The notes beneath the pieces are model-generated. The model did not search any database, was not told where the DNA came from, and was given only the letters and a program-made list of their open reading frames with translations. A DNA stretch of 64,000 nt from Hydractinia symbiolongicarpus (Eukaryota > Cnidaria > Hydrozoa > Anthoathecata > Hydractiniidae). The stretch covers positions 6,510,001-6,574,000 of the forward strand of contig NC_079883.1 of NCBI RefSeq assembly GCF_029227915.1, given 5' to 3'. Positions within the stretch are counted from its first letter, which is position 1; every line of letters begins with the position of its first letter. The position numbers and the translations under genes were made by a program. Positions 42,201-53,600 of this stretch are shown here, in pieces.

Positions 42201-45132
42201 GTTTCGATCTGCTGTGATTTTTTTCTTCGCAACGTTACATGAGGAGCGATATATAGTTCATAAGAAATTACTCATGTTTTAGCTACAAGTGGGATGTTCC
42301 TTTGACCTATTACTTCCAGCATCAACCAGAAAATAAAAACAAATGGTTTTACAGAAAGCATGGTAAATATATTTTCGAACTTGACTTCATAAATCGGGTT
42401 TTTAAACTTGAGCATTTAATGTTTTGAAATGTAGCTAGACACTGGTTCAAGAACTAATTTTTCTTTTAGATTCAGTCAAAATAGACTGGAACGAGCAGTC
42501 AGGCTGGATGAAAGCTAACATAGATCAAATTGGTTTTTACCGTGTGAATTATGACGACGAAAACTGGCAAGCGTTATCAAAACAACTCGAAGATGATCAC
42601 AAGGTCAGTTTTTTTTGTATCAAAAATATGTGTAAGAGCAAGCATGTTTCACTTATAATACTCATAGAAATTTTTTTTAATGTGATTTTTTATGTACTTA
42701 TAGAAGCGACCGTACTTGTTTAGTGCGTGGAAAATTTATTGTTAGTGAAATGTAATTTTTTCTTTAGCAACTTTCAACTTCTGATCGTTCCAATCTCATC
42801 GATGATGCATTTGAATTGGCAAAGTATGCCTATGTTTATTTTTACGTGTTTGAATTTGAATGTTACAACATAATTTGGCATACACTTTGGATACTCTTCA
42901 TAGGAGTTGATTATGTTTTCTTTCAAACATTAGAGCGAACTTACTGTCACAGATCAAAGCACTCGACATGACGAAATATCTTACCAGCGAGAAGGAATAT
43001 GTACCCTGGATAACTGCATTATCTTCCTTGTCTTATATCGGAGACTTGCTGTTGACCAGAACTGGATATGATTATTATGAAGTAAATACTTTTGAAACGT
43101 TTCCTCTTTCGGTTTTTTTTACCAGCAGTATTTCTTTTTTAGAATAAGTTAATTTTTTAATGTAAATATAAAAATAAAATCAAAATCTATGAATCGTAAT
43201 CACAGCAGTAGCATAAATGATAACAACCTCCAAACGTTGTGTTATAGAGATACATCGTCAAGCAAGTTGCACCTATGGTTAAAGAACTTGGTTGGAAAGA
43301 TGAAGGAACTCATTTACAAAAGTAAGAGTGGTCATCAACTTTCTCTGTGTATACATTGAAGCGTTTTGGTATGGTAAACGTTTTTAGTTGTGATAATTTT
43401 TGTTTATGTTACAACAATTTTTACCATTAGGTATCTTCGTGGTGCTGTGCTTCGAAGCTCTGTCCACCATAATGACTCACAATCTGTGAATGCTGCATTA
43501 AAAATATTCAACGATTGGATGTATCAAAATAAAAGGTAAAGTATTAATTTTAATGTATTTCAGTACTATAATCGCGAAAGTAATTTCCTGCAAACCTTTT
43601 ATTGATTAATGGCAACAATTGCAAACATTTCTTCCTACAAAAGTTTTTCGCAGTTAAGTATCCAATCCAAAACAACTAATTGATTTCAGTTTGTCAATCA
43701 TGTAATGTACTATTTCAATTTAAGTATTCCAGCCAACATGCGATCAACAATTTACTTGGCTGGTATTAAATATGGCGGTGAAAAGCAGTGGAACCATATG
43801 TACAAAATTTACGAGACTACGCAGTTTCCTGCTGAACAAAGAAAAATCATGTTCGCTTTGACAGATACGACAAATAAAACTATCCTAAAGAAGTGAGTAA
43901 TTTGTTCTTTTCGTATATATATATATATTTTTTTTTTACTAAAGGGTACCAGCCCTGTATGCCTACACAATGCATAATGCCTACAATTTATGCCTACAAT
44001 GTTTACATCTGAGCATGCGCATCCATATTCTTGATATCTTTAGATATTTGAGTTGGACTATGGACAACAGTAAGATTCGCTCACAAGATACGTGTTCAGT
44101 GATCGAGCACATTTCATTAAATCCTGTTGCCACTGAAATGACGTACAATTTTGTCAAAAAACACTGGCACACACTATTTAAACGGTAAGTTGATAATAAA
44201 TCGCTATCATGATGTACAATCAACATGCAGTACATTTCTCCATACCCATATTCCTACTTCTCCCCATTTGAACGGATACTTCCCTTTACACTATACCTTC
44301 CATCTCCTGTCCCTCCCTAAGCCTCCTCTTACACATGCAAATACACATTCACTCGTTGTAGATACGGCAAAGGTTCATTTGATATGTCTCGGCTAATAAA
44401 ATCTGTTTTCGGACGCTTCAAAACTGAAGAAGGTTTGAAAGAGGTAAACCGTTAATACATGTTACTGAATTTTCTTCGTGTTTCGTCATAGATATGGCAG
44501 CGGCTCTTTTGACATGTCTAGCTTAACTAAAACGATTTTTGGAAGACTTAAAACAGAGAAAGGTTTAAAGGAGGTATACTAAATAATAAACATAAATATA
44601 AATAATAACGTAAATAAATAAATGAATACGTAAATACATAAACACAACGTCGTAATCAGTGTATGTATAAACGTTGAAATATAAATAAACGCGACAGAAT
44701 GAGTAGGGGTTTATTATCTCTTAGAGATAAAGTTTGTATATCTAAAATAAAAACTGCAAAACAACATTTTTAAACAACATGACTAATGTACTAAAATTTA
44801 TTAGCAAGGGTAGTTTTTAATGTGCTTGGATAGAACTGAGGAGAAGTATCAGAAGTTTCACTTTAAACATTTTCATGTGAATAAAATTTTGAAAGATATT
44901 TGTTAAAATTTGTCATAAGCGACGTTTTTATGACATTGCTTTTGTTGTTTATCAAACTCATCTAAGTTTTATCATAATTTAGGCTCAAGATTTCCTCAGC
45001 ACACAAAAGCACCAGCTAGGTTCTGGTAAACTAGCAGCAAAGCAGGCTATTGCTGCGATCAAAAATCATATTGCGTGGTTGAAGAAGAACGAGAATGATG
45101 TTGTTGCATGGTTAAAGAAGAAAGTGGAATAA
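27266..45132 (+). CDS. aminopeptidase N-like M1 zinc metallopeptidase, type II membrane protein
   Basis: Cell-surface exopeptidase that removes N-terminal residues from peptides. Exons: 27266-27906, 33733-33880, 36559-36687, 40612-40732, 40818-40847, 40994-41118, 41200-41448, 41573-41638, 41727-41792, 41990-42171, 42283-42362, 42470-42603, 42768-42823, 42934-43081, 43248-43321, 43431-43535, 43725-43892, 44044-44184, then either 44362-44443 or 44492-44573, then 44983-45132. All phases agree and give 964 residues (human ANPEP 967). Seen: a short acidic cytoplasmic tail, one membrane anchor (~41-62), GAMEN substrate motif (357-361), HELAH zinc site (393-397) with the third ligand Glu416 exactly 18 residues on in NEGF, and the transition-state Tyr479 in ISYDKGAS. 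The rest is the C-terminal ERAP1_C-like helical domain. The start is the ATG at 27266 (GG before ATG, G at +4); the frame is open a little further upstream, but only through a GTG. Introns 1-3 are large (5.8, 2.7 and 3.9 kb) and repeat-rich. The exact paralogue (ANPEP, ENPEP or TRHDE type) cannot be settled by eye. Confidence 0.95.
30351..30396. repeat. perfect 21-bp hairpin in aminopeptidase intron 1
   Basis: AGCATTAGATGACCTTAAAAA (30351-30371) and its exact complement (30376-30396) around the loop TTCA. Too short for a classical animal pre-miRNA; probably a MITE relic. Confidence 0.75.
33316..33420. repeat. hairpin plus GCTTATT repeats in aminopeptidase intron 1
   Basis: TGTGCTGATCCAAATAAG pairs with CTTATTTGAATCAGCACA (one mismatch) around AGC. 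It is followed by GTGCTTATT, ACGCTTATT and GCGCTTATT. Likely a MITE end. Confidence 0.55.
35861..35897. repeat. perfect 17-bp hairpin in aminopeptidase intron 2
   Basis: AAAAACGAACCTCCCAA, loop CAT, then the exact complement. Very stable for its length; no gene overlaps it on either strand. Confidence 0.75.
37745..37750 (-). terminator. possible polyadenylation signal of the nested gene
   Basis: AATAAA on the minus strand about 180 bases past the stop codon of the nested ORF. The spacing is plausible, but the motif is frequent in A+T-rich DNA. Confidence 0.3.
37927..38310 (-). CDS. small secreted protein with two CxxxC motifs, nested in an aminopeptidase intron
   Basis: Intact single-exon ORF of 127 residues from ATG 38310 (context GCCAACATGA, A at -3), lying antisense inside intron 3 of the M1 aminopeptidase (36688-40611). 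The open frame runs nine codons further upstream but only from a TTG, so the internal ATG is the likely start. Seen: a signal peptide (MRN then a hydrophobic run to about residue 20), an acidic/basic spacer, then two similar helical segments each carrying CxxxC (Cys67/Cys71 in CDEKCQEM, Cys104/Cys108 in CGKECQEL). No membrane segment follows the signal. A TATA box (38424-38430) and a possible poly(A) signal (37745-37750) frame it. I do not recognise the family. Paired CxxxC helices suggest a disulphide-linked helical hairpin, but that is inference and no function is assigned. A chance ORF is less likely given the coherent signal peptide, repeated motifs and promoter element. Confidence 0.6.
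   Translation of the reverse strand: MRNTTVKVFTLLCVGVLAYGLPVLNKESYDENGLFDEYSTVNDLKENLNRNDRTLNKALQTRTELICDEKCQEMKQLYENLKGMLKETDYTKKSADDTSNAFTCGKECQELNELMNNVSEQFPAINL
38424..38430 (-). promoter_or_regulatory. TATA box of the nested secreted-protein gene
   Basis: ATATAAA on the minus strand, 114 bases upstream of the ATG at 38310. Initiation about 30 bases downstream would give a 5' UTR of roughly 85 bases. Position and strand fit the nested ORF, but no experimental start is visible. Confidence 0.4.
44362..44443 (+). other. alternative exon 19a of the M1 aminopeptidase
   Basis: An 82-base exon with acceptor TTGTAG and donor GTAAAC. Its first base completes an Arg codon begun in the previous exon, and it then encodes 27 residues ([11 protein letters not shown]…) matching the 'fGgGSFs' stretch of vertebrate aminopeptidase N. 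Twenty of the 27 residues are identical to exon 19b at 44492-44573. Joining 19a to 19b would shift the frame and reach a stop within seven codons, so they can only be used alternatively. Confidence 0.85.
44492..44573 (+). other. alternative exon 19b of the M1 aminopeptidase
   Basis: An 82-base exon with acceptor GTCATAG and donor GTATAC, and the same entry and exit phase as exon 19a. It encodes 27 residues ([11 protein letters not shown]…) that differ from 19a at seven positions, including Lys/Ser, Arg/Ser and Glu/Lys charge changes. Only 48 bases separate it from 19a, which may be too short for an intron to be removed between them. Confidence 0.85.
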
Positions 45133-45489
45133 TATAAAATGTACTGAACACGTGTCCGGTACCACGTGTTTCATCTTACTTAGAGGAGAAAGTTTCGCGG
45201 ATGGGAAAGTGACTCATTTTGCGCGAATGGATTTTAATTTTGCGATTTGGCATAAAGTGATTTTTGGATTAATCCGTAAAGCCGCGAAAATTTCTTCTCT
45301 CAAATGATGTAAGAAGCTACACTGTTATGTTTATTCGAGCAGTGAATGATGAACGCTGTATTTAGCAAAACAAACATTTTTATTTGTTCAGCCTCAAGCG
45401 ATAATGAAGAGAATGTAAAAACTTGCTAAGTACAGTGTTTAACTTATCGATTTTATTTATACTTTCATTATATTTTTGTAATATGTTAG

Positions 45490-45495
45490 AATAAA
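45490..45495 (+). terminator. polyadenylation signal of the M1 aminopeptidase
   Basis: AATAAA about 360 bases after the stop codon at 45130-45132, in an A+T-rich stretch. The distance is plausible for a 3' UTR, and no coding sequence intervenes. Confidence 0.45.
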
Positions 45496-46864
45496 AATAT
45501 TTATTTTGCTGGGGAATTTTATTTTAAATAAGAAAGCAATTTCTTTTTTTTAATCATATACACACAACAACCGTCCCGTTAATTTTTAAACTTGAATTTT
45601 TAAGCCATGCTTTGAATATTGATAAAGCTAATATAAACGAAGCGTGGCTGCAAGCTTAAAAAATTTAGCTGCCATTTTTAAGAATAACTCATTCTAACCC
45701 CTTTGTATCAAATTTCGCATCTTAAGCTAAAGATTTATTTAAAAAGTACAATTATTTTTTTGCACATAGAGATTTTAAGTATTTTTCAGGTTATTTTAAT
45801 GAGTGAATGGATTGTATTTGTGTTTTAAAGAAACCTTGTTTTCATCCTTCTATCCAATGTTAAGATGGATCGGGTAATATGAATCAGAATGGTCACGTTT
45901 ACAAGATTCAATCTTACTGAAAACAAAAAAAAAACATTTTAAGAATGAAGACTCTGCCTAATATAACCCTGTCTGAGTCTAAAGGTTTATCCGTAAAAAC
46001 GTTGAGGTAAAAAGTGGAATTTGCGACAAATTTTGTGGATTAGGGCTTTTATTATTATTATTTTATTGAAATTGGTAACCAACGATAGCCTCTTCAGTTC
46101 CTATTGGTACAGCTATCGAGGCTCCTGCGAACATTTAAAGCTACGAAAGTCTTGCAAGCACATCAATCGCTCAACTAGACAACCGCCTAGGATATCAATC
46201 CTATTCTCATGCTGAACGCTAAGCAGTCTGTGGCATGATTTTGCCGGGGTTTAAAATCAAGACTGACACAGTTTGTGGTCAGATGTTATACATGTGACTT
46301 TTCTGTGAGATTTTCTGACATTGCATGGTTGGAAATAAGAATATAAAATTAACAGAGAAACAAATTAAATGAGTTTTAAAAATCATTAAAATAACTTAAA
46401 ATTGAACCGTTAAGGTTCGTTTTAGTTGCTGCATTTCCGCTATAGCTTTTTTGTTAGCGCATGTGTACTATGTACAAATCTCCAATTTTGTTCTTTAAGC
46501 TCGAGTTTGTCACCCGCAAACAAACTTGTGAGATACTTTGAGGAAAATGCAGCCAACTTTAATTCAAAATCTATATACAAATTTATCCTTCTGTTTACTG
46601 CTGCAATTTCCAAAGAATTGCGTGTAACAAACGGACCACTCAAAAGGTCAAGGTCAAGAAATTATACACACTTTAGAACCACATAGACATCTACACAACC
46701 TGTTTACTTTTTTATTTCTATTTTTTTAAAAAAAGAAAAATTTTGCTTTTGTATTCTTTTTCGCGGCAAAATAAGCTACCGTCGGTCTGTAAAATAAATT
46801 AAGTATCAGTAAATCAAAAGTTTGTTTTGACGAGGGGAAATAGAGACAACACGGAGATAGATGA

Positions 46865-47143
46865 TAGATGTGCATATTTTACATGGCTAGCCTCACAAAT
46901 ATCAAGGGATATACCCTGTCTATTATTTCCAGGAGGGGCCATGGCTTAGATGGAGAGTCCTAGAGTATTTAATGCTCATTTTGAGCCACGCAGACCCAAT
47001 TAGTAGGGCCCACGCTCTACTAGACAACACCCGGCAACATCCAACGGCCCACACAGTGTGCCATCTCCCCAATTTCCCTCACATGGCTTGGGTAAACCCG
47101 GGGCTATGGTAGCATTCACTCGCCCATGTTGAATCGCCGTCAA
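46865..47143. repeat. dispersed repeat, copy 2
   Basis: Direct copy of the unit at 21745-22036, diverged by substitutions and small indels. No terminal inverted repeat or tail was evident, so the class is unknown. Confidence 0.7.
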
Positions 47144-47432
47144 GAGGAAAGCTGTATTTGTTAAAAAATTAATGTTGGCAGCAGAAAGAAAGTAAGAAAG
47201 TAATTAATACCTCTAAAGAGATTTTAAAGTTATTGTTGCTGCTTAGACTGGCTTGATGTACAATCACAATAAACTTATATGTTTCTATGCAAAATTATGA
47301 AGGATATAGCTAGCTAGCTATTTTAGGTTTAAAATTTATTTATTACAAAGTTTGAGTTAAACGCAAGGTAAGTACTTATATCGAATAAATCATGGATATC
47401 CATTATTTGAAGGAAACCTGTGTTTGTCCTTA

Positions 47433-47550
47433 AGGGGGATTTTCACGAAGCCAATTAAACAGTGAATTCGACGGCGAATTATTTCTGAGCATGCTCAGAT
47501 ACAATTCGCCGTCGAATTCGCCGTTCAATTCGATTCGTGAAAATCCCCCT
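47433..47550. mobile_element. Harbinger-like MITE, 118 bp, TTA duplications
   Basis: Nearly the whole element is an inverted repeat: AGGGGGATTTTCACGAA at the left pairs with TTCGTGAAAATCCCCCT at the right, and GAATTCGACGGCGAATT pairs with its complement inside, around a CTGAGCATGCTCAG centre. TTA at 47430-47432 and at 47551-47553 is the three-base duplication typical of PIF/Harbinger elements. Confidence 0.75.
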
Positions 47551-49369
47551 TTAGCTCGACAAGCCACTAAAGTCGAAAACCAACAGCCGTTATTTCTGAT
47601 TTGATAGACCGCCCTTTTTCATAAAGCCGAATAAGGGCGCAAAAACCCTCAGCGGGGCAGACGCTATCGTTTGCAACTTTTTTGTTGTCGTGTTAGTGAC
47701 TGGCACTGGACTGATTTCCTTTTTATTTTTCCTGTCCTGCCCTGTCTATAAGAACATGTTTTCAAGGGCTAGGGAAGGTTTGTTTGATGTACAGTCCTCT
47801 TCTGTGTAACTTCTATTTTATTCATTGTAGCTTTTTAAAACAGCTTTTACTGATAGTCATTGCAGTTTGAAGAAGCACTCCGCACCAGCTACAATATAGC
47901 TAGCTAAGTGAACAATAAATATTGACGCTAAAATTGGTAAAGTCTGCTTTTAACCAAAGAAGATAATAGTTGAGAAGAAACAATTCCAATGCATATTTAA
48001 TCCTATAGCTAGACCTTTTCGAATTTTTACATTTCCTGCCGTTTTGGCTTTAACAATTGCATGGGCAGGCAAAAAGATGCGAGGGTGCTAGCTATAGTTA
48101 GTAGTGAGATCCTTTTTAGTCTGTTTCTTCACACAAAGGTATCATTACGACTTTATATGAGTATGTGTCAATCAGAAGTTTATCCATTTACATTTCTTGA
48201 TAATAGTTTAAAGAAAAATGTTTCCGTAGAAATAAATGGGCATCTTTGTGCCTGCCTTTCTGATGTTTTAATGTAGTAATAGTGTTGGAAATTCGCTATT
48301 TCATTTATTACAATAAAAAAATTGGAAACAAAATACAAAAGTTTCACTTAAAATTGAGCTAGCTATGCATGTTTGTCAAGTTTTTTATTTTAACCCAAAC
48401 CACTATAGTGTCAAAGTGTGAAGGCATAAAAAATTCAGGATTTGTTGTTACAATATAAATAATTTGAAAATTCATGCAGAATAATTGAACATTAACTAAA
48501 TTTCTAAATATATATATTAAGCTATATCTTTAGAACATATAGGAACCATTTTTAAAATTGAGAAGATTTGTAAAAAGATTTTTTCCAAAAGCTCTACAAC
48601 TACCGCTTAACTAAACGCCTCTTCCCTTCAATTAGATGCCCCCAAGCCCCTTTTTCTATGATTTTTTTCAATAAACACTTCAGAGTAGTACCCATTTAAA
48701 ACTACCTCTATGTTTGATGTTTATAATTGATTTCGATAGATTTAGAACTGTTATTGTTATTGTTAACCTATACATAAAGTATTTTTGCATGTCAGAAACA
48801 ATCTTATACACAAAATTTAATTAGCTCAAACTTTGTGCCAACCAATTGTTGTATATATTATTATAGAGTCTAAGGAATAACATAAAAAAATAATATAATT
48901 ATAAAACGTATTTATGTGTGAGTATAATTAAAACTGAAGAGTGCTCAATCAATATAGAACAAAGCATATTTTTTTTCTTTCACTTGTAAACAATCGTGTT
49001 AAACAAACATGTCCCTTTGAAGCTTCAAATCGCATTATTTCTTTCTAAGATGATGGAAAAACAACACATCCAAGACTTAACAATTGTTCTGAATGATGAG
49101 AAAATGATCCTGCAAAGCTTTAAACTAAAAGAGAAAACATTCCATCAAAGCTTAAAAAGCGCCAGAAGAAATGAGAAAAAAGTCAGCAATAACTCACCCA
49201 TGAGAAAAAGTAAAGCATTGGCAGTTTTTATTCTGTCAGACATGATTAAGTCTACAATTCTCCTAACCTAATAATTCGTCATTTTCTAGTGATACTTATA
49301 GTGAAAAATATGTTTACATGTTTGTTTTGTTGTTGTTGTTTTTCATATCTTTTCAGCCCTAAAAATTTT

Positions 49370-49412
49370 TCCATGCCAACATGGGTTGGGCAGGGTATAT
49401 TAATGACCTTGA
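49370..49412 (-). mobile_element. short fragment of the same LINE 3' end
   Basis: CCATGCCAACATGGGTTGG then CAGGGTATATTAATGACC matches the 3' end seen at 14556-14592. It is a small relic in the intergenic region before atlastin. Confidence 0.55.
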
Positions 49413-50604
49413 GAGAAACAAAAGTATCTCTAAAAGAGTGTTGTCAAAATTTACAACTAGTTGGAAAAAATTTCTGTAACTAAATTTTGCTTGAAAACTA
49501 TTTCAGCATAAGGATGTGTTAAAAAGTAGCAAAGTAATGATGTTCTATGATGATCACTGTGCTAAAAGCATTAATGTAATGCAAATAAAAAAACAAGCTT
49601 TTTTGACATTTACTTTTTAACAGCTTCTACATAAAAAAGACAAATCATAAACAGAAGCTTGCTCTTGTTAGAATAATTCTAAAGGCAGTGAATTTCTGCT
49701 GAGAAGTGGTCTTGGTTATTGAGTGCGTTCTATTCCAATATTAACTTTGAGTCATTACTGTCATAACGTACCAGATTTTGGAAATTTTTTCAGGGTATAA
49801 GACATTCTTTCTTGTAATAGCCTGTGTGGCTCACTTTTTTGCTTCGTTCTAATAATTTATCTTTCATAAAAAACAGTGAAAAACATTTCTTTTCTATGAA
49901 CTCAAAAAATTCCTTGACTTAATCTGGTCCTTAATATTAATAATATGAACATTTTTAAGGAAAACATACCAGGACACTTTGTCTAGGAATTTCAGCTTTC
50001 AGTAAATTTTGTATTTAAGATCTTTAACAATACCAATACAAAGTTTTAAAATAACAAACAATAATTGTTTTGACCATAGAAGAGAAGTGTTTTGGAATAG
50101 GAAGAGAAGTATAATCAATATGGGATCATTGTGGTTTACTTGTACATTTTCAACTTCCAGTTAGTTGAATTGTGTAATGCCAACTGAAACTACATGTTCA
50201 CTTAAAACATTCTAAGTTTTTTTTTTAAGTTATGTTTTAAGAAGTAGAAGCAAACAAAAAATAGGTTCTTATATAAAATGAAAATATATGTTGTATTGTT
50301 TTGCGTTTTTAACGATGCTATGGTCTGCAATGGTCACAGATCTATCGGTAATAACATATCACAGTGCTTAAAAAAGGGTATTTATATCAAAGTTAGGGGA
50401 TTCGGAATTTTTAAGTAGTTTTCCAATAAATGCTTCTTGAAGTGGTGTTTGTTAGATAGTATTTTGGGTAGTCAGTTATTTTATTTATAATGACTGTAAT
50501 ATGCAGCATTTCTTGGAAACTCTAAAAACTACACAATAATATATGTTTTAAGTGTATTGCATAATTTCTTGATTGAAATTTTTAGAGGTATAAATACATA
50601 AAAT

Positions 50605-53600
50605 ATGGCCAGCCAAGGTATGAATTAAACTCTTGACATCAGTAACCTGAACTTATCATAAATTCTCTTTATTTATCAACCTTTTTTAGAAACGTCAAAC
50701 ATGAATGCTGAAGGATCTGATGAAGAAATTGGTCCTAGACCTGTTTGTATATTAAAAGCGAAAGATGACCATACATTTGAATTGGACACTGATGCATTAG
50801 AAAGCGTTTTACTGCAAGCTGACATTCGCGATAAAAGAGTGGTAGTTGTGTCAGTTGCAGGTGCTTTTCGAAAGGGGAAATCATTTTTACTGGATTTTTT
50901 CATTCGATATTTACAAAGACAAGTAAGAAAGCTGTACAATTTATCTCTTTTTATAAAATCATGTTTCTTTTTGCTTTATACAACTTTTAAAGTTTAAAGG
51001 TATTCTGTTTTATTCTTTTATTTATTTACCATCCAGCATCAGTTAGCTTTTATAATGTAAAATCTCCCTAAACCCAAAACGGTTTTGCTTTTGCCGTGGA
51101 CATTGAATTAAACTATTAACACTTTGTGAAAAAAATATTTGATAAGAATATTTAAGAATATTTTCTTCTTCTCATTTTTACGTTCAATTTATGCTTTTAT
51201 CTATAGGGAAAAGATGATTGGATGGGGAGTGAAAATGAGGAGCTCACTGGATTTAGTTGGAGGGGTGGTGCAGAACGAGAGACAACAGGCGTTCTGCTGT
51301 GGAATGAAGCTTTTACTTCACGATTACCAAGTGGAGAAGAGGTGCCGATAACATTTAAAACCCTTTTTAGTTCAGACTACATGTTTACAAGAAACTATAA
51401 TATTATTTTCTTTATTTTGACAGGTTGTTGTGTTACTAATGGATACCCAGGGTGCATTTGACAGTTCATCAACTGTGAAAGATTGTGCCACTGTGTTTGC
51501 GTTGAGCACAATGACAAGCTCTGTGCAAGTAAGTTTTTCTAAGTTATTTAATAACATGTTGTCGTGAGTTTAATATACCACATTATGATTATCGATTAAC
51601 CAAAGTTGTACCAATTAATTTATGTCAATACAATGCAGCAATGTCATCTACTTCAACCCTTTGAAATATAAAATGAAATTAGACTGGCAATTTAATGTAA
51701 ACAAAACCTTACTACTCATAGAGATCGTTTTTACTGTGGAATTATAACCCACTTTTTCAATTTTTAAGGTGTACAATATCTCTGCAAATCTTCAAGAAGA
51801 CAATTTACAACATCTTCAGGTAAGAATTAAGAATATATATTAAGCTACAGAACTTGAATTAAATAATAATATTTGTTTTTTTTCATAGTTGTTTACTGAG
51901 TATGGCCGCCTGGCAATGGAAGAGAATAGTGCAAAACCTTTTCAAGTAAATATCTGACATTATTATCGCCTTTTACTGCACATTATTGCCTTACCTAAAC
52001 CGCCAAAATCTCTTCATTAAATACATTCTTGTTTACAGATTGTTGTTTTGGAATATATTTTGCAGACTTTTCTTTGATTTATGAAAATTAGACATATAAA
52101 GCTTAGTTCCAAATTAGCTTCTGGTGTATCTGTTTTATAGTTGACTATGCCAGATTTTCATGAGTCGATGAATTGCTATACTTGTTTCTTTTCTTTTTAG
52201 AGGCTAATATGCAGAAAATAAATTTCACAACAGTTTCTTTCATTACATCATCTTGTACCCATGTTATTTTTCCATCTCATTGTATCTTAGCTTCATCCTA
52301 ACCTTTTTGGAAGAACTATCCTTAGAGTAATTTTCTTGCAAATCTTTTAAGCTGTTCACATACTTTCAAGTACTATAAGTAATACAACAATTTTTTTTTC
52401 AGAGATTAGAATTTCTGATTCGTGACTGGAGTTACCCATACGAATATGATTATGGTGATGGACAGTTGTTTCTGGATAAGAGACTTTCGGTAAAAATTTA
52501 TAACAGGTGTTACTTCCATTTTAAATAATGTCTAACTTTAAGAAATGTGGTCAAGATTTAGCTTTATTTTCAGTTCAGATTTTGAGGTGACAATACATTG
52601 CATTGTATTTTGTAATCCCAGGTTGGCGATGATCAGCACGATGAGTTAAAGAGAGCACGTCAACATATACATGGTTGTTTCGAGAAAGTTGGTTGCTACC
52701 TCATGCCGCATCCTGGCAAAGTTGTTGCTACCAATCCTAAATTCAAAGGCAAATTGAGTGGTATGAGAGATCTCTATTTTTCAGTAGTGATATTTTATTA
52801 TATAATTAACGAAATTTTTGACCCAATTATTTCTGACAAAATACTTTCGAAAAAAAATATTGCAGAAAGTTTTTTTCCCTAATTAGACGTTTTTGTACCT
52901 GGTATGTTGTACGAGTTAAGTACACAGATTTCAAGAGATTTTCTACACTGAAGCAGTAAGCCATTTACATGCAAAAAATCGTTAACCTAATAAAAATTTA
53001 AAAAGTCTCTCACTAAGCCCTCTGTTGGTAGGGTATATCCTCTAATGGTAATCATTGCCATTTGAAACCTTTACAACCATACCTCGATAATTTTTTGTCC
53101 TCATAAAAGTTTTTTCTGACTGTCATTTTAACCAAACATATCGAAAAATAAGATTAACTTTAATCTGTTCTTGGCTGCCTTCGATCATCCACGTTTCAAC
53201 CTTAATTTTTTTATTTCTTTTTTAGATATTGATGATGAATTTAAAGAATACCTAGGCAAATTAATACCCAGACTACTTTCACCAAAAAATCTGTTAATAA
53301 AATCTATTAATGGAAGTGACGTCACATGTCGTGGACTAGTAGAATATTTTAAAGCATACATAAAAATATTTCAAGGGGGCGAACTACCTGAACCTAAATC
53401 CATGTTGCAGGTATGGAAGATATTTTTATGACAAATGGACATTATTAACGTTTTCTTTCTGCTTGTTATATTATCGTGTTTTTTTTCGAGTTACGAAAAT
53501 GCGTGTGTAAAAAAGTGGTTACATAAGTGCTTTTTCAAATCCGAGGTGACAGGGTGCTTTTTCGAGTAAAATTGCAATTGCATGTATGTGCTAAGTCAAA

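Larger units (their letters stand above)
45133..50604. other. intergenic region between aminopeptidase and atlastin
   Basis: Contains the aminopeptidase 3' UTR, dispersed repeat copy 2, the Harbinger-like MITE and a LINE relic. The 91-codon ORF at 48996 has no recognisable feature and is not called. The atlastin promoter must lie just before 50605. Confidence 0.6.

Noticed and set aside
48996-49271. 91-codon plus-strand ORF with Lys-rich, helical composition
   Set aside because: Composition fits A+T-rich chance ORFs; no motif, splice partner or promoter was found.
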